Source: Pseudomonas sp. SG20056 (lineage in GTDB: Bacteria > Pseudomonadota > Gammaproteobacteria > Pseudomonadales > Pseudomonadaceae). From it: DNA of 64,000 bases. The notes under the pieces were generated by a model that saw only the letters and a list, made by a program, of their open reading frames with translations, had not been told where the DNA came from and did no database searches. Positions 9,122-19,895 of the stretch are shown here, in pieces. The translations under genes and the position numbers were made by a program. Positions within the stretch are counted from its first letter, which is position 1. Each line of letters opens with the position of its first letter. The stretch spans positions 2,108,001 through 2,172,000 of the forward strand of contig NZ_CP134499.1 of NCBI RefSeq assembly GCF_031764535.1. The letters are read 5' to 3'.

Positions 9122-9828
9122 TTCGTCTTCTCCATCCACAGCGCACCCAGGACGCCGCCAGCCAGTGCACCGACAACCACATGGCTATTGTCCGGTATAT
9201 ACCAGTAGGCCAGCAGCGAGGAACCGGCGGCGACTGTCCAGATGAGCAACAAGCGCAGATTCTTCTCGCCACCCACGGCCATTGCCAGCAGGAAGCAACC
9301 CATCACCATGTCCAGGCCGAAGCTCTTGGGATCATGGATGGCACCGCCAAAATAGATGCCCAGCCAGGTGCCAAATATCCAGAATGACCACAGTGCAAGG
9401 CCGCCGCCGAGCAATAAGCCGAAGCCTGGTTTACCGCGATTGAATGCCTGTATGGCCAGGGCCCAGTTGGCATCGGAAGCAACCAGCATTACGCCATAGC
9501 GCTTTGCCGGAGATAAATGACGCAGCCAGGGATAGAGCGATGCGCCCATCAGCAGGTGACGCGCATTGATGGCAAATACGGTGAGGGCCAGTGGCACGAT
9601 GGGGATGTGCACACCCCACAGCTCCAGCGCGGCGAACTGTGAGGCGCCGGCGAAGACCAGGGTGCTCATCAGCACGGTTGAGGAGTTATTCAAGCCAGTC
9701 TGTACTGCCGCCAGGCCAAAAGCAGCGCCGAAGGCGATCACGAAAATGGAAAGAGGGACGAGCTGCTTGAAACCCGCCCACACATCCTGGCGGCTGAATT
9801 CATGCAACTGCGTGGTGTTGTCCGACAT
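9118..9828 (-). CDS. azlC: AzlC-family branched-chain amino acid exporter subunit
   Basis: This 236-residue inner-membrane protein with about six to seven helices carries the AzlC/YgaZ signature around residues 30-75 (FGAAFGLAAVQTGL and STLVFAGASQFAALELWG). Conserved INARHLLMGASLYPWL and LASDANWALA segments follow. The start at 9828 has GAGG six to seven bases upstream. It is coupled to azlD through ATGA. E. coli YgaZH exports valine, and related AzlCD pairs confer azaleucine resistance. The substrate here is inferred from family. There is no regulator next to it. Confidence 0.92.
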   Translation of the reverse strand: MSDNTTQLHEFSRQDVWAGFKQLVPLSIFVIAFGAAFGLAAVQTGLNNSSTVLMSTLVFAGASQFAALELWGVHIPIVPLALTVFAINARHLLMGASLYPWLRHLSPAKRYGVMLVASDANWALAIQAFNRGKPGFGLLLGGGLALWSFWIFGTWLGIYFGGAIHDPKSFGLDMVMGCFLLAMAVGGEKNLRLLLIWTVAAGSSLLAYWYIPDNSHVVVGALAGGVLGALWMEKTK

Positions 9829-10176
9829 CTTGCAGCCTCTACTTCATCTCTAGTCTGTTTATTACCGATCCTGGCACTGCGTTCCTCACTGGTGAGTGGG
9901 CGACGCGTGGCTCGGCAGGGCAGAACTATGCACCTAGGCGCCTTCTGAAGGAAAACACAGAATTCAGCAGCGGCTTGCCCGCGTTCTGTGAACAAGCCAC
10001 TCAGGCTGGCTGCAGTGATTCGGCAAGCACCCAGCGTTTTATCAAGCCCTTCGTGTGAGGACGGCAGACTGTGCAGCTGCTGGGGCCATAGCCAAATGCC
10101 GCGCTTGGCCACCGTGTGGATTAGCAAAATGACGGCTGAGGGAATGGCCACTCAGCCAGTTGTGCCTGGAAGGGGC
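9829..10176. other. Non-coding stretch upstream of azlC
   Basis: About 350 bases separate the azlC start from the terminator of the sphingomyelinase gene. I found no open reading frame with a ribosome site, no repeat and no recognisable RNA. It presumably carries the azlCD promoter. Confidence 0.5.
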
Positions 10177-10206
10177 ATAAAAAAGGCGACTATTGCAGCC
10201 GCCTTG
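10177..10206 (-). terminator. Terminator of the sphingomyelinase gene
   Basis: Read on the minus strand, a seven-base stem (GGCGGCT pairing with AGTCGCC, one G-U) around GCAAT is followed by a run of six T. It lies just after the stop at 10213. Confidence 0.8.
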
Positions 10207-10212
10207 TGTGCA

Positions 10213-11727
10213 TCAGTAGTGCAGTTTGCTGCTCCAGTCCGGGTAGTGTGCCGGGCGTTTGAGATGTACGCGGAACTGTTCGGCAGCGGCCGCTGAGCTG
10301 CTCCACAGGTACAGGTGCTCTTTCCAGCTACCGGACGCCCAGTTCTGCAGGTAGTAATCAGTGCCGCGCACGGTGTCGCGGTCGCGCAGGCTGATGCTGT
10401 CGCCATCCTTGAGGCAGCCGTTGTTGTTGACCAGCTCGATGCGCAGCTGGTTGGATGAATCACCTGACTTCATGTAGTAGGCGTAGTTACCGCCGCCACC
10501 GCCCAGCCACCAGTTGAGCCAATAGCCGGGATGGCGACGTGATTCCACCTCGATGTAGTCGCCACTGCGGATGCAGAAACTCTCCGGGTGATACCAGTTG
10601 CGCAGGCTGAACAGGCTTTCTGGTTCCAACCCGTTACCACTGATCTTCACCCAGTCGTTGGCCTTGCTGCTGCCGGCACGCAGGGTTTTGCCGGTGGTGG
10701 TGCTTTGCAGAACAACTTCGCCGTAGAGGTTTTGTTGCGGCTTGCTGGCGCGGGTTGGCGTCGTGCTGTCGGCACGGGTAAAGCCGGCCACCGGTGAATG
10801 ATCGGAGTAATCTTGGAATTGCCAGGTCGCGCCCGCTAGGTTGACTGTCCAGCGGGGCGCCGGGGTATCCAGGGCCTGGTTGTGCCAGAAGGGCAATTGC
10901 CGGTGGTTGCGCGAAATGAAGATGTAATCCAGGTATTCCGGGGCGTGATTGGGGTATTGGTAGTTGGCGATGCCGTTGCGTTTGGTATCAAAGGTGGTAT
11001 CGCTGCCGGCATAGCTATCCGGTGCGTTGACCTGCAGGCGGGCGAGCATGTCGTGGTACTCGCTGCTGTCCTTGATGACATTGAAGTCTCCGCCAATAAA
11101 CACCAACTGATCAAGGCTAATGCCGCGGGCGCTGATGAAGTTCTGCAGTTCATCAAACTGGCTGGCCCGTACCGCTGCACCTTTGCCATCCGGGCAACCG
11201 GTGTCCGCTGCCTGCGCGTGGGTGCCGATGATATGCACGGCCTGGCCATTGCGATTGAGTTTGACGTAGACAAAGCCCTTGTTGGACAGGTAATCCGCCC
11301 CGCAGCCTTGGCTGTAGACATATTGCACGCGTTGCTCAATTGGCCAGCGGCTGACGATGGCTACGCCGCCGTCTTCCGGGGTGGTGTCCGAATAAGCGCC
11401 TAGCGTGGCATCCCAGCCAGTGCGGCTGCGGCCGAGCACGGGCGTCTGATACGGGTACTGGTTTTGCAAACCATTGAGCAGAATGGTCGACGCCGGGTTA
11501 TCGAACAGTTCGTTGAGAATCACCGCATCCTGGCCCTGGATATACGCCGCTTCCGCGATCAGTGCCGCACGCTGTTGCTGGCCCCAGCCCGGTTTTATCG
11601 TGCTGGGTAGCAGAAATACGTTATGTGCCAGCAGTTTGAACTGCTCATCCGGGTTTGCCTGGACAAAGGTCGGGGCGGATAGGGCAAGCGTACTGAAACA
11701 CAGCAGTGGCAACAGGCATCGATGCAT
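10213..11727 (-). CDS. Secreted sphingomyelin phosphodiesterase (neutral sphingomyelinase C)
   Basis: This 504-residue exported enzyme hydrolyses sphingomyelin to ceramide and phosphocholine. A signal peptide is clear (MHRCLLPLLCFSTLALSAP, cleavage near VQA). The endonuclease/exonuclease/phosphatase fold covers about residues 30-310. Its metal and catalytic motifs are LAHNVFLLP, ILNELFDNP, IGTHAQAAD, GGDFNVIKD, LDYIFIS and the terminal catalytic His in YSDHSPVAGF. A C-terminal domain of about 170 residues rich in Trp, Tyr and Ser follows, likely beta-sheet and possibly membrane- or lipid-binding; some Pseudomonas sphingomyelinases carry a comparable extension. The start is ATG 11727 with GGAGG seven bases upstream rather than a codon at 11772. 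It is monocistronic with its own terminator. Confidence 0.92.
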   Translation of the reverse strand: MHRCLLPLLCFSTLALSAPTFVQANPDEQFKLLAHNVFLLPSTIKPGWGQQQRAALIAEAAYIQGQDAVILNELFDNPASTILLNGLQNQYPYQTPVLGRSRTGWDATLGAYSDTTPEDGGVAIVSRWPIEQRVQYVYSQGCGADYLSNKGFVYVKLNRNGQAVHIIGTHAQAADTGCPDGKGAAVRASQFDELQNFISARGISLDQLVFIGGDFNVIKDSSEYHDMLARLQVNAPDSYAGSDTTFDTKRNGIANYQYPNHAPEYLDYIFISRNHRQLPFWHNQALDTPAPRWTVNLAGATWQFQDYSDHSPVAGFTRADSTTPTRASKPQQNLYGEVVLQSTTTGKTLRAGSSKANDWVKISGNGLEPESLFSLRNWYHPESFCIRSGDYIEVESRRHPGYWLNWWLGGGGGNYAYYMKSGDSSNQLRIELVNNNGCLKDGDSISLRDRDTVRGTDYYLQNWASGSWKEHLYLWSSSAAAAEQFRVHLKRPAHYPDWSSKLHY

Positions 11728-11860
11728 GGGGTGGCCTCCGGGTAGGGGAATGGCCAGTCTTCCAGTCACCATGAACTGCGGAAATGATCGAAAGGTGGGT
11801 GGGCTAGACCAGCGCCAGCGCAGTCTGCTTGGAAAGGGTTACATCGGCATGACGCGGCTG

Positions 11861-12229
11861 TTACGAATCCACTGCTGGTGGGTCGAGCAACAGGGCCAGC
11901 TTCAGGCGTTTGGGCAGTTTGGCTACCACCAGTTGATGGGAGCGCGTCAACAGCTCGCGCAGTTCGCCATCACTTAGCGGGTAGGGCGCGGCCATGCTTA
12001 TCCAGTGTGCGCGGGCCAGATAAGGGGCAGGGCGGATGCCCGGGCGGTCGCAATAGCCGAGAAACAGGTCGGCATCGACTTTAAAAGCGAGACCGTCGCG
12101 GCTGTCCAGGTGGAACAGGGTGAACATCTTGCTCTCGGCCACCGAGAACACCCGCACGCCGCCCCATTTGATGTCCTCACGGGCACCCGGCAGGCTCAGG
12201 CAGAACGCGGCGATTTGCTCGATGGTCAT
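11861..12229 (-). CDS. MmcQ/YjbR family protein
   Basis: This 122-residue protein belongs to the MmcQ/YjbR family (double-wing CyaY-like fold). Typical features are the opening IAAFCLSLPGAREDIKWGG, the central FTLFHLDSRDGLAFKVDADL and the C-terminal helix with LLTRSHQLVVAKLPKR. Some members bind DNA, but no cellular role is established. The start at 12229 has GGAG nine bases upstream. The stop-to-start distance to the upstream ppiC gene on the same strand is 18 bases, so the two are likely cotranscribed. There is no signal peptide. Confidence 0.88.
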   Translation of the reverse strand: MTIEQIAAFCLSLPGAREDIKWGGVRVFSVAESKMFTLFHLDSRDGLAFKVDADLFLGYCDRPGIRPAPYLARAHWISMAAPYPLSDGELRELLTRSHQLVVAKLPKRLKLALLLDPPAVDS

Positions 12230-12247
12230 GCCGGGGACGCTCCTGTG

Positions 12248-12526
12248 TTACTCGCGGTAGAAAACCTGCACCAGATGATAGCCAAACTGGCTTTTCACCG
12301 GGCCGTGTACTTCACGTACCGGCTTTTTGAAGATCACCTGGTCGATGGCGCGCACCATCTGTCCTGGGCGCACCTCACCCAGATCGCCGCCTTTCTTACC
12401 GGAGGGACAGGTCGAGTATTTGCGTGCCAGCACATCAAAGGCCTCACCAGCGGCAATGCGTTTCTTCAGCGCGGCGGCTTCTGCTTCGGTTTTCACCAGA
12501 ATATGGCGGGCCATTGCCTTTGGCAT
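12248..12526 (-). CDS. ppiC: Parvulin-type peptidyl-prolyl isomerase PpiC
   Basis: This 92-residue single-domain rotamase has the size and motifs of cytoplasmic E. coli parvulin PpiC: ARHILVKTEAEA at the start, FDVLARKYSTCPSGKKGGDLG in the centre, and VHGPVKSQFGYHLVQVFYRE at the end. It catalyses cis-trans isomerisation of Xaa-Pro bonds. There is no signal sequence, separating it from periplasmic SurA or PpiD. The ATG at 12526 has GAGGAG upstream. The YjbR gene follows after 18 bases. Confidence 0.94.
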   Translation of the reverse strand: MPKAMARHILVKTEAEAAALKKRIAAGEAFDVLARKYSTCPSGKKGGDLGEVRPGQMVRAIDQVIFKKPVREVHGPVKSQFGYHLVQVFYRE

Positions 12527-12669
12527 GACGGGCTCCTCGGATTTGAATGAACGTATTGTGCCAGTATTTTCAGCCGCTTAGCGCTTGAGCCGAGCACGCG
12601 CCGAATTTCTTGGGAGCGATGCGTAATCTTCGCCTAACGTAATAAATCCAACTCGCGGGAAATATCGTT

Positions 12670-13896
12670 ATGGACCTCAATGCCATGCTGAAAATCCTGT
12701 CCAGCCAGGACGGGTCCGACCTTTATCTTTCCACCGGGGCGCCGCCCTGCGCCAAGTTTAATGGCGTGCTCAAGGCGCTCAGTGCTGAGCCACTAAAGGC
12801 CGGCGAGGTGGCGGCGATTGCCGATTCGGTGATGGATAGCGCGCAGCGTGAGGAGTTCGAGCGTGAGCTGGAAATGAACCTGGCCATTTCGATTGCCAGC
12901 GTTGGGCGCTTTCGTATCAACATCTTCAAGCAGCGCAACGAAGTGTCGATCGTGGCGCGCAATATCAAGATGGACATTCCTAAGTTCGAAGACCTCAAGC
13001 TGCCGGAAGTGCTGCTCAAGACGGTGATGGAAAAACGCGGTCTGGTGTTGTTTGTCGGTGGCACGGGGTCGGGCAAGTCGACCTCACTGGCGGCGCTGAT
13101 CGACTACCGCAACCGCAACAGCGGCGGCCATATCATCACCATCGAAGACCCTGTGGAGTATGTGCACAAGCACAAGAAGTCGATCATCAACCAGCGCGAA
13201 GTGGGCGTGGACACGCGCAGCTTTCACGCGGCGCTGAAGAACACCCTGCGTCAGGCCCCGGACGTGATTCTGATCGGCGAAATTCGCGACCGCGAGACCA
13301 TGGAGCATGCCCTGGCCTTTGCTGACACCGGCCACCTGGCAATCTCCACGTTGCACGCCAACAACGCCAACCAGGCGCTGGACCGCATCATCAACTTCTT
13401 CCCGGAAGACCGCCGTCCGCAGCTGCTCAATGACCTGGGCAACAACCTCAAGGCATTTGTCTCGCAGCGGCTGGTCAAGACCATCGATGGCAAGCGGCGG
13501 GCGGCGGTGGAGGTGTTACTGGGGACGCCAACGGTGCGAGATCTGATCAAACGCAACGAGTTTTCCGAGATCAAGGAAATCATGGAAAAGTCGAAAAACC
13601 TCGGCATGCAGACCTTCGATCAGGCGCTGATCGACCTGGTCAACGATGGCTCGATTGATGAAGAGGAAGCGGTGAAAAACGCCGATTCGGCGAACAATGT
13701 GCGCCTCAAGCTCAAGCTCTACCGCGACAACCCCGGTACCTCCGCGCCTGCCGCCCCCGCGCCAGTAGCTGCTGCACCGACGCCTGCTGCGCCTGCGGCC
13801 CCGGCCGCTTCGGCGGGTGAGTGGGGGCTGGAGTTGAAGCTGGAAGATATTGAAGAAGAGCAACTGCCGGAGGATCCTGGGCGCAAAGGTATTTGA
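12670..13896 (+). CDS. PilT/PilU-family type IV pilus retraction ATPase (orphan)
   Basis: This 408-residue hexameric secretion-type ATPase has an N-terminal PAS-like domain (residues 1-100). Its core carries Walker A GGTGSGKST (about 136-144), Asp box IGEIRDRETME, a Walker B region and the His box DTGHLAISTLHANN. The segment GRFRINIFKQRNEVSIVARNI resembles PilU more than PilT. After the family core ends near residue 355 there is an alanine/proline-rich linker (about 358-388) and an acidic C-terminal tail. Such enzymes power twitching-motility pilus disassembly, usually alongside PilT. No pil gene lies nearby, so it is an unlinked paralogue. The ATG at 12670 lacks a strong ribosome site. I am confident of the family, less so of PilU function. 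Confidence 0.9.
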   Translation: MDLNAMLKILSSQDGSDLYLSTGAPPCAKFNGVLKALSAEPLKAGEVAAIADSVMDSAQREEFERELEMNLAISIASVGRFRINIFKQRNEVSIVARNIKMDIPKFEDLKLPEVLLKTVMEKRGLVLFVGGTGSGKSTSLAALIDYRNRNSGGHIITIEDPVEYVHKHKKSIINQREVGVDTRSFHAALKNTLRQAPDVILIGEIRDRETMEHALAFADTGHLAISTLHANNANQALDRIINFFPEDRRPQLLNDLGNNLKAFVSQRLVKTIDGKRRAAVEVLLGTPTVRDLIKRNEFSEIKEIMEKSKNLGMQTFDQALIDLVNDGSIDEEEAVKNADSANNVRLKLKLYRDNPGTSAPAAPAPVAAAPTPAAPAAPAASAGEWGLELKLEDIEEEQLPEDPGRKGI

Positions 13897-13906
13897 ACCA
13901 CCGGTT

Positions 13907-14650
13907 TCACTGAGGCTGTTCGCCTGAGCGCTCAGGGCGGTAAGCGTCCTGAAAACGCTGGATCATGCCGTCGGCGCGCAGCGCTTCAACGGCCTTGCGC
14001 AGATCTTCCTGCAACTGCGCATCGCAGTCTTTCGAGCAGGCCAGGTACATGTCGGTACTGGCCAGCACGGGGCTCATCTGCAATCTGGTGTTGCTCTGTG
14101 GCCACAGATACAACCCTTCCGGCACTCCAGTAAACCAGGCATCGACGCGGCCCAGCTCGAGCAGGCGTGCGGGATTATCGCCAAGCTTGAGGCTGACAAT
14201 CTGCGTTTCACTAAACCCCTCGCTCTTGAGTATTTCCATCTGTGCGGTGCCCAGGCCGACGGCGATGCGCTGGTAACGTTGGCGGGCTTCGGCAAAATCG
14301 GCCACTGGTGCGTCAAGGCTGAAGAAGGCACGCTCAAGCGGCATGATCGGGGCGATCCAGCTGTACAACGCTTCGCGCTCCGGGGTGCGTGAAAGCGGGA
14401 TGATCAGCATATTCTTCCCGCGATTGACCCGCTGCTGGGCACGAGCCCAGGGGGTTACATGGATATGGCTGAGATATCCCGCACGGGCAATCGCGGCCAA
14501 TGCCACATCGCCGACCATGCCGTAACCGCCCTGAAAGCTGACAAAGGTCAGCGGCGGTGCGTCCGGCATGTGCAGCTCCAGCGGCTCCTGTGCTGTTGCG
14601 CTCAGGCTCAGCGAGGTTAGGACAGCGAGACAGATCCAGCGCAGAGCCAC
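13907..14650 (-). CDS. Periplasmic solute-binding protein, family 3-like
   Basis: This product of about 247 residues resembles amino-acid-type extracellular solute-binding proteins (SBP_bac_3). The start is placed at GTG 14650 because GGAG lies seven bases upstream and the result opens with a clean signal peptide (ALRWICLAVLTSLSLSATAQ). An upstream GTG at 14689 gives a longer N-terminus. Features include VGDVALAAIARAGYL, a PWARAQQRVNRG substrate-loop pattern and a cysteine pair in LACSKDCDAQL. No permease or ATPase genes adjoin it, so it may be an orphan receptor or enzyme-like binding protein. Its stop lies only 10 bases from the convergent pilus ATPase stop. The ligand is unknown. Confidence 0.82.
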   Translation of the reverse strand: MALRWICLAVLTSLSLSATAQEPLELHMPDAPPLTFVSFQGGYGMVGDVALAAIARAGYLSHIHVTPWARAQQRVNRGKNMLIIPLSRTPEREALYSWIAPIMPLERAFFSLDAPVADFAEARQRYQRIAVGLGTAQMEILKSEGFSETQIVSLKLGDNPARLLELGRVDAWFTGVPEGLYLWPQSNTRLQMSPVLASTDMYLACSKDCDAQLQEDLRKAVEALRADGMIQRFQDAYRPERSGEQPQ

Positions 14651-14722
14651 GGCAGTACTCCAGCAACGACTGGCTTGGAGTATAAGCACTGCGCGCCGTG
14701 CCCGGCTGGAGTTTTTAGTACG

Positions 14723-16678
<1,956 letters not shown>

Positions 16679-16860
16679 CGTGCTTCCTCATCATTCTTGT
16701 TATGCCGACATTGATGGTCGGCTGGTGCGGCAAGCCTACTGACTGATGGCGGGCTTGCGTCGAGCAGTTGCGTCGCCGTTTTGATCAGTCTCAGCTGTAG
16801 CTGTAGTCACTTTGCACCGCCCTCAGGCAATAGGCCGTGAGTCTGAGGCGTGTGCTTTAC

Positions 16861-16886
16861 AGTGCGTAAATAAAACCTTACGCACT
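16861..16886. repeat. Inverted repeat between liuE and the acetoacetyl-CoA synthetase gene
   Basis: Perfect nine-base arms AGTGCGTAA (16861-16869) and TTACGCACT (16878-16886) enclose eight bases, just after the liuE stop. There is no T run, so it may be a weak terminator, an mRNA stabiliser or an operator. Confidence 0.65.
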
Positions 16887-16894
16887 ACCTGCCG

Positions 16895-17797
16895 CTAGGC
16901 ATTGGCCAGTTTGGCCCGTGCCACCCGCGAACCATTGGGCTTGTCCAGCACTGCGCAAATACGCTGGCCAGCTGCGATCAATCGGTCCATGTCGATACCG
17001 GTTTCAATGCCCATACCGTTAAGCAGATACAGCACGTCTTCGGTTGCGACATTGCCGGTGGCGCCTTTGGCATAAGGGCAGCCGCCCAGACCCGCCACCG
17101 AACTGTCGAATACGCTGATGCCTTCCAGCAGGCTGGCGTAGATATTCGCCAGCGCCTGGCCGTAGGTGTCGTGGAAGTGCCCGGCCAATTTGTCTCTGGG
17201 AATATCGCGGCCAACGACCTCGAACAGCTTGCGGGTATCGTCCGCCGTGCCGGCGCCAATGGTGTCGCCCAATGACACTTCGTAGCAGCCCATGGCAAAC
17301 AGCTCGCGAGCCACGCTGGCGACTTGCTCGGGTGGCACGCTGCCGTCATAGGGGCAGCCCAGTACGCAGGAGACATAACCGCGCACGCGGACGCCATGCT
17401 GCTTGGCGGCGTCCATGACCGGGATAAAACGATCCAGACTCTCGCGGATCGAGCAGTTGATGTTCTTTTGCGAGAAGGCTTCCGACGCGGCAGCAAACAC
17501 CGCCACTTCGCGCACGCCGGCTTCACGTGCCGCTTCAAAGCCTTTCAGGTTGGGGGCCAGAGCGGCGTAGGTAATGCCGGGGTGCTGCTGAATCTGCGCA
17601 AACACCTCGGCGCTGCCCGCCATTTGCGGCACCCACTTGGGCGAAACAAAGCTGCCCACCTCGATGTAGCGCAGGCCTGCGGCCGACAGGTCATCGACCA
17701 GGCGCACCTTATCGGCCACGCTGATCGGCTGTTTCTCATTCTGCAAACCATCGCGCGGGCCGACTTCGACCAGGCGAACCTGTTTGGGTAGGTTCAT
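16895..17797 (-). CDS. liuE: Hydroxymethylglutaryl-CoA lyase
   Basis: This 300-residue TIM-barrel lyase cleaves HMG-CoA to acetyl-CoA and acetoacetate, the last step of leucine degradation. The N-terminal VRLVEVGPRDGLQNEK carries catalytic Arg and Asp. GHFHDTYGQALANIY holds metal-binding His residues, and SVAGLGGCPYAKGATGNVATE contains the active-site Cys and glycine-rich loop. The start at ATG 17797 has GAGG six bases upstream; an upstream in-frame codon at 17839 is not favoured. It is separated from liuD by a REP-like hairpin of about 136 bases of non-coding sequence. Metal is expected to be Mg or Mn. Confidence 0.96.
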   Translation of the reverse strand: MNLPKQVRLVEVGPRDGLQNEKQPISVADKVRLVDDLSAAGLRYIEVGSFVSPKWVPQMAGSAEVFAQIQQHPGITYAALAPNLKGFEAAREAGVREVAVFAAASEAFSQKNINCSIRESLDRFIPVMDAAKQHGVRVRGYVSCVLGCPYDGSVPPEQVASVARELFAMGCYEVSLGDTIGAGTADDTRKLFEVVGRDIPRDKLAGHFHDTYGQALANIYASLLEGISVFDSSVAGLGGCPYAKGATGNVATEDVLYLLNGMGIETGIDMDRLIAAGQRICAVLDKPNGSRVARAKLANA

Positions 17798-17872
17798 CGT
17801 TGCCTCGCTGTTCTCGGTGATGGGTAACGCGTTGCCCAACCCATCCTACGTTGCTGTACTTTGCCTGTAGCA

Positions 17873-17923
17873 GGGGCTTTAGCCGCGAGCGTTTATCGCT
17901 GTTGTCGCGGCTAAAGCAACTCC
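17873..17923. repeat. REP-like inverted repeat in the liuD-liuE gap
   Basis: Arms GCTTTAGCCGCGA (17876-17888) and TCGCGGCTAAAGC (17905-17917) are perfectly complementary across 16 bases. Flanking GGGG and CTCCC extend the symmetry. The TTTAGCCGCGA core is typical of Pseudomonas REP sequences scattered between genes. Confidence 0.8.
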
Positions 17924-17933
17924 CACTTATCCG

Positions 17934-19895
17934 CTATGCGCCGGCCTCTTCCAGCTCCACCAGCACAGCGCCTTCGCTGACCATTTCGCCTTCGCGGCAA
18001 TACAGCGCCTTGACCGTTCCGGTCTGCGGCGCGCGGATGCTGTGTTCCATCTTCATCGCCTCAAGCACCACCAGCGCGGTGCCGGCTTCTACGTACTGGC
18101 CGGCTTCTACCAGCACCCGCACGATACTGCCGTTCATCGGGGCTGTCAGGCCGCCGTGTTGCTGATGGCTGGCTTCGACCTCGGCAATCGGGTCGTAGAG
18201 GCGGACCGCCTGCAACGCACCCGCATAGTGCAGATACAGGCAATCGTCGCGGCGAATGGCGCGGTGTTGCTGACGCATACCGTCGCGCTCGACGTGCAAC
18301 TGCTCACCGTGCAAGTGGATGGCAGACGGTGTCGCATGGCGCAGGCGAACCACCTGACGCTCATTTTGGCAACTCAGGTGCAGATCAATTTCAGCCGGTA
18401 AACCCAGGCGCATGCCGTTGTGATGCGCCCAGGGCGAGTGATAGTCGTCGTGGCGTTGCAGCGGCGCTTCACTCTGCACAAAGGCCTCGGCAGCCAGTTG
18501 CCAGAATTCGGGCGGCAACTCGCTCACAGGCGGCAGCAGTTGAGCCTCATGGCGCGGAATAAAACCGGTATCCAGCTCTGCGTTGGCAAAGGCCGGATGG
18601 GCCAGCACACGCTGCAGGAACGCCAGGTTGGTTTTAACGCCGCCGACGCAGGTTTCCTTGAGCATGGCCACCAGGCGCAGCCTTGCTTCCTCGCGGTTTG
18701 CGCCCCAGGCGATCAGCTTGCCGAGCATGGGGTCATAGAACGGCGAGACTTCATCGCCTTCGCTGACGCCGCTGTCGACCCGGCGGCCATGGCCCGCATT
18801 GGCTTCGCGGTACAGCGCCAGGGTGCCGGTGGCAGGCAGAAAGTCGTTGTCCGGGTCTTCCGCATACAAGCGCACTTCAATGGCATGGCCAATCAGCGGC
18901 ACCTGCTCTTGTGTCAGCGGCAGTGGCTCACCACGTGCGACGCGAATCTGCCAGGCGACCAGATCCAGGCCTGTGATCAGCTCGGTTACAGGATGCTCGA
19001 CCTGCAGACGGGTGTTCATCTCCATAAAGAAGAAGTCACCACGCTCATCCAGCAAAAACTCCACGGTGCCTGCGCCGACATAACCGATAGCCTGCGCCGC
19101 CTTGACCGCCGCTTCGCCCATGGCTCGGCGCAGTTCGGCTGACAGCCCCGGAGCCGGCGCTTCTTCGACGACCTTCTGGTGGCGACGTTGGATCGAGCAG
19201 TCGCGCTCATTGAGGTACAGACAGTTGCCATGCGAGTCGGCAAACACCTGAATTTCCACATGGCGCGGCTTGAGCACGTATTTTTCCACCAGCATGCGCG
19301 CGTCGCCGAACGAGGATTGCGCCTCACGCTGGGCGCTGGCCAGGGCTTCGGCCAGCTCGCTTTGGCGTTCGACCACCTTCATACCTTTGCCACCACCACC
19401 GGCAGCGGCTTTTAGCAGCACCGGATAACCGATCTGTTCAGCTGCCTTGCGGAAGGTTTCCACATCCTGCGCCTCGCCGTGATAGCCAGGCACCAGCGGC
19501 ACACCGGCGGCGTCCATCAACGCTTTGGCGGCGGATTTGCTGCCCATGGCGTCGATGGCCGAGGCGGGTGGGCCGAGGAAGATCAAGCCGGCGGCTTCGA
19601 TGGCGCGGGCAAAGCCGGCGTTCTCCGAAAGAAAGCCATAGCCAGGATGGATGGCCTGAGCACCGCTGGCTTTGGCTGCGGCAATGATCGTGTCGATCAA
19701 CAGGTAGCTGTCCGCCGGTTTGGCACCGCCCAGATTGACCGCCAGATCGGCTTCGCGCACATGGCGCGCGCTGGCGTCGATGGCGCTGTGCACTGCCACC
19801 GTTTTCATGCCCATTGCCTTGGCCGTGCGCATCACCCGGCAGGCGATTTCGCCACGATTGGCCACCAGCAGGGTGTCGATAGGCTTAAGGCTCAT
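17934..19895 (-). CDS. liuD: Methylcrotonyl-CoA carboxylase, biotin carboxylase/biotin carrier subunit
   Basis: This 653-residue alpha subunit carboxylates biotin and carries it to LiuB, which converts 3-methylcrotonyl-CoA to 3-methylglutaconyl-CoA. The biotin carboxylase domain spans about 1-450 (LLVANRGEIACRVMRTAKAM, ATP-grasp loop KAAAGGGGKGMKVV, ERDCSIQRRHQKVVEEAPAP, EMNTRLQVEHPVTE). A middle connector follows. The C-terminal biotinyl domain has EAMKMEHSI with the modified lysine at about residue 615. Its start overlaps the liuC stop as ATGA, so the two are translationally coupled. A geranyl-CoA carboxylase subunit (AtuF) is a related alternative, but the full liu context decides. Confidence 0.96.
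   Translation of the reverse strand: MSLKPIDTLLVANRGEIACRVMRTAKAMGMKTVAVHSAIDASARHVREADLAVNLGGAKPADSYLLIDTIIAAAKASGAQAIHPGYGFLSENAGFARAIEAAGLIFLGPPASAIDAMGSKSAAKALMDAAGVPLVPGYHGEAQDVETFRKAAEQIGYPVLLKAAAGGGGKGMKVVERQSELAEALASAQREAQSSFGDARMLVEKYVLKPRHVEIQVFADSHGNCLYLNERDCSIQRRHQKVVEEAPAPGLSAELRRAMGEAAVKAAQAIGYVGAGTVEFLLDERGDFFFMEMNTRLQVEHPVTELITGLDLVAWQIRVARGEPLPLTQEQVPLIGHAIEVRLYAEDPDNDFLPATGTLALYREANAGHGRRVDSGVSEGDEVSPFYDPMLGKLIAWGANREEARLRLVAMLKETCVGGVKTNLAFLQRVLAHPAFANAELDTGFIPRHEAQLLPPVSELPPEFWQLAAEAFVQSEAPLQRHDDYHSPWAHHNGMRLGLPAEIDLHLSCQNERQVVRLRHATPSAIHLHGEQLHVERDGMRQQHRAIRRDDCLYLHYAGALQAVRLYDPIAEVEASHQQHGGLTAPMNGSIVRVLVEAGQYVEAGTALVVLEAMKMEHSIRAPQTGTVKALYCREGEMVSEGAVLVELEEAGA

Noticed and set aside
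9738..10151. 137-codon minus-strand frame overlapping the azlC start
   Set aside because: It overlaps azlC in another frame, has no ribosome site and a low-complexity translation.
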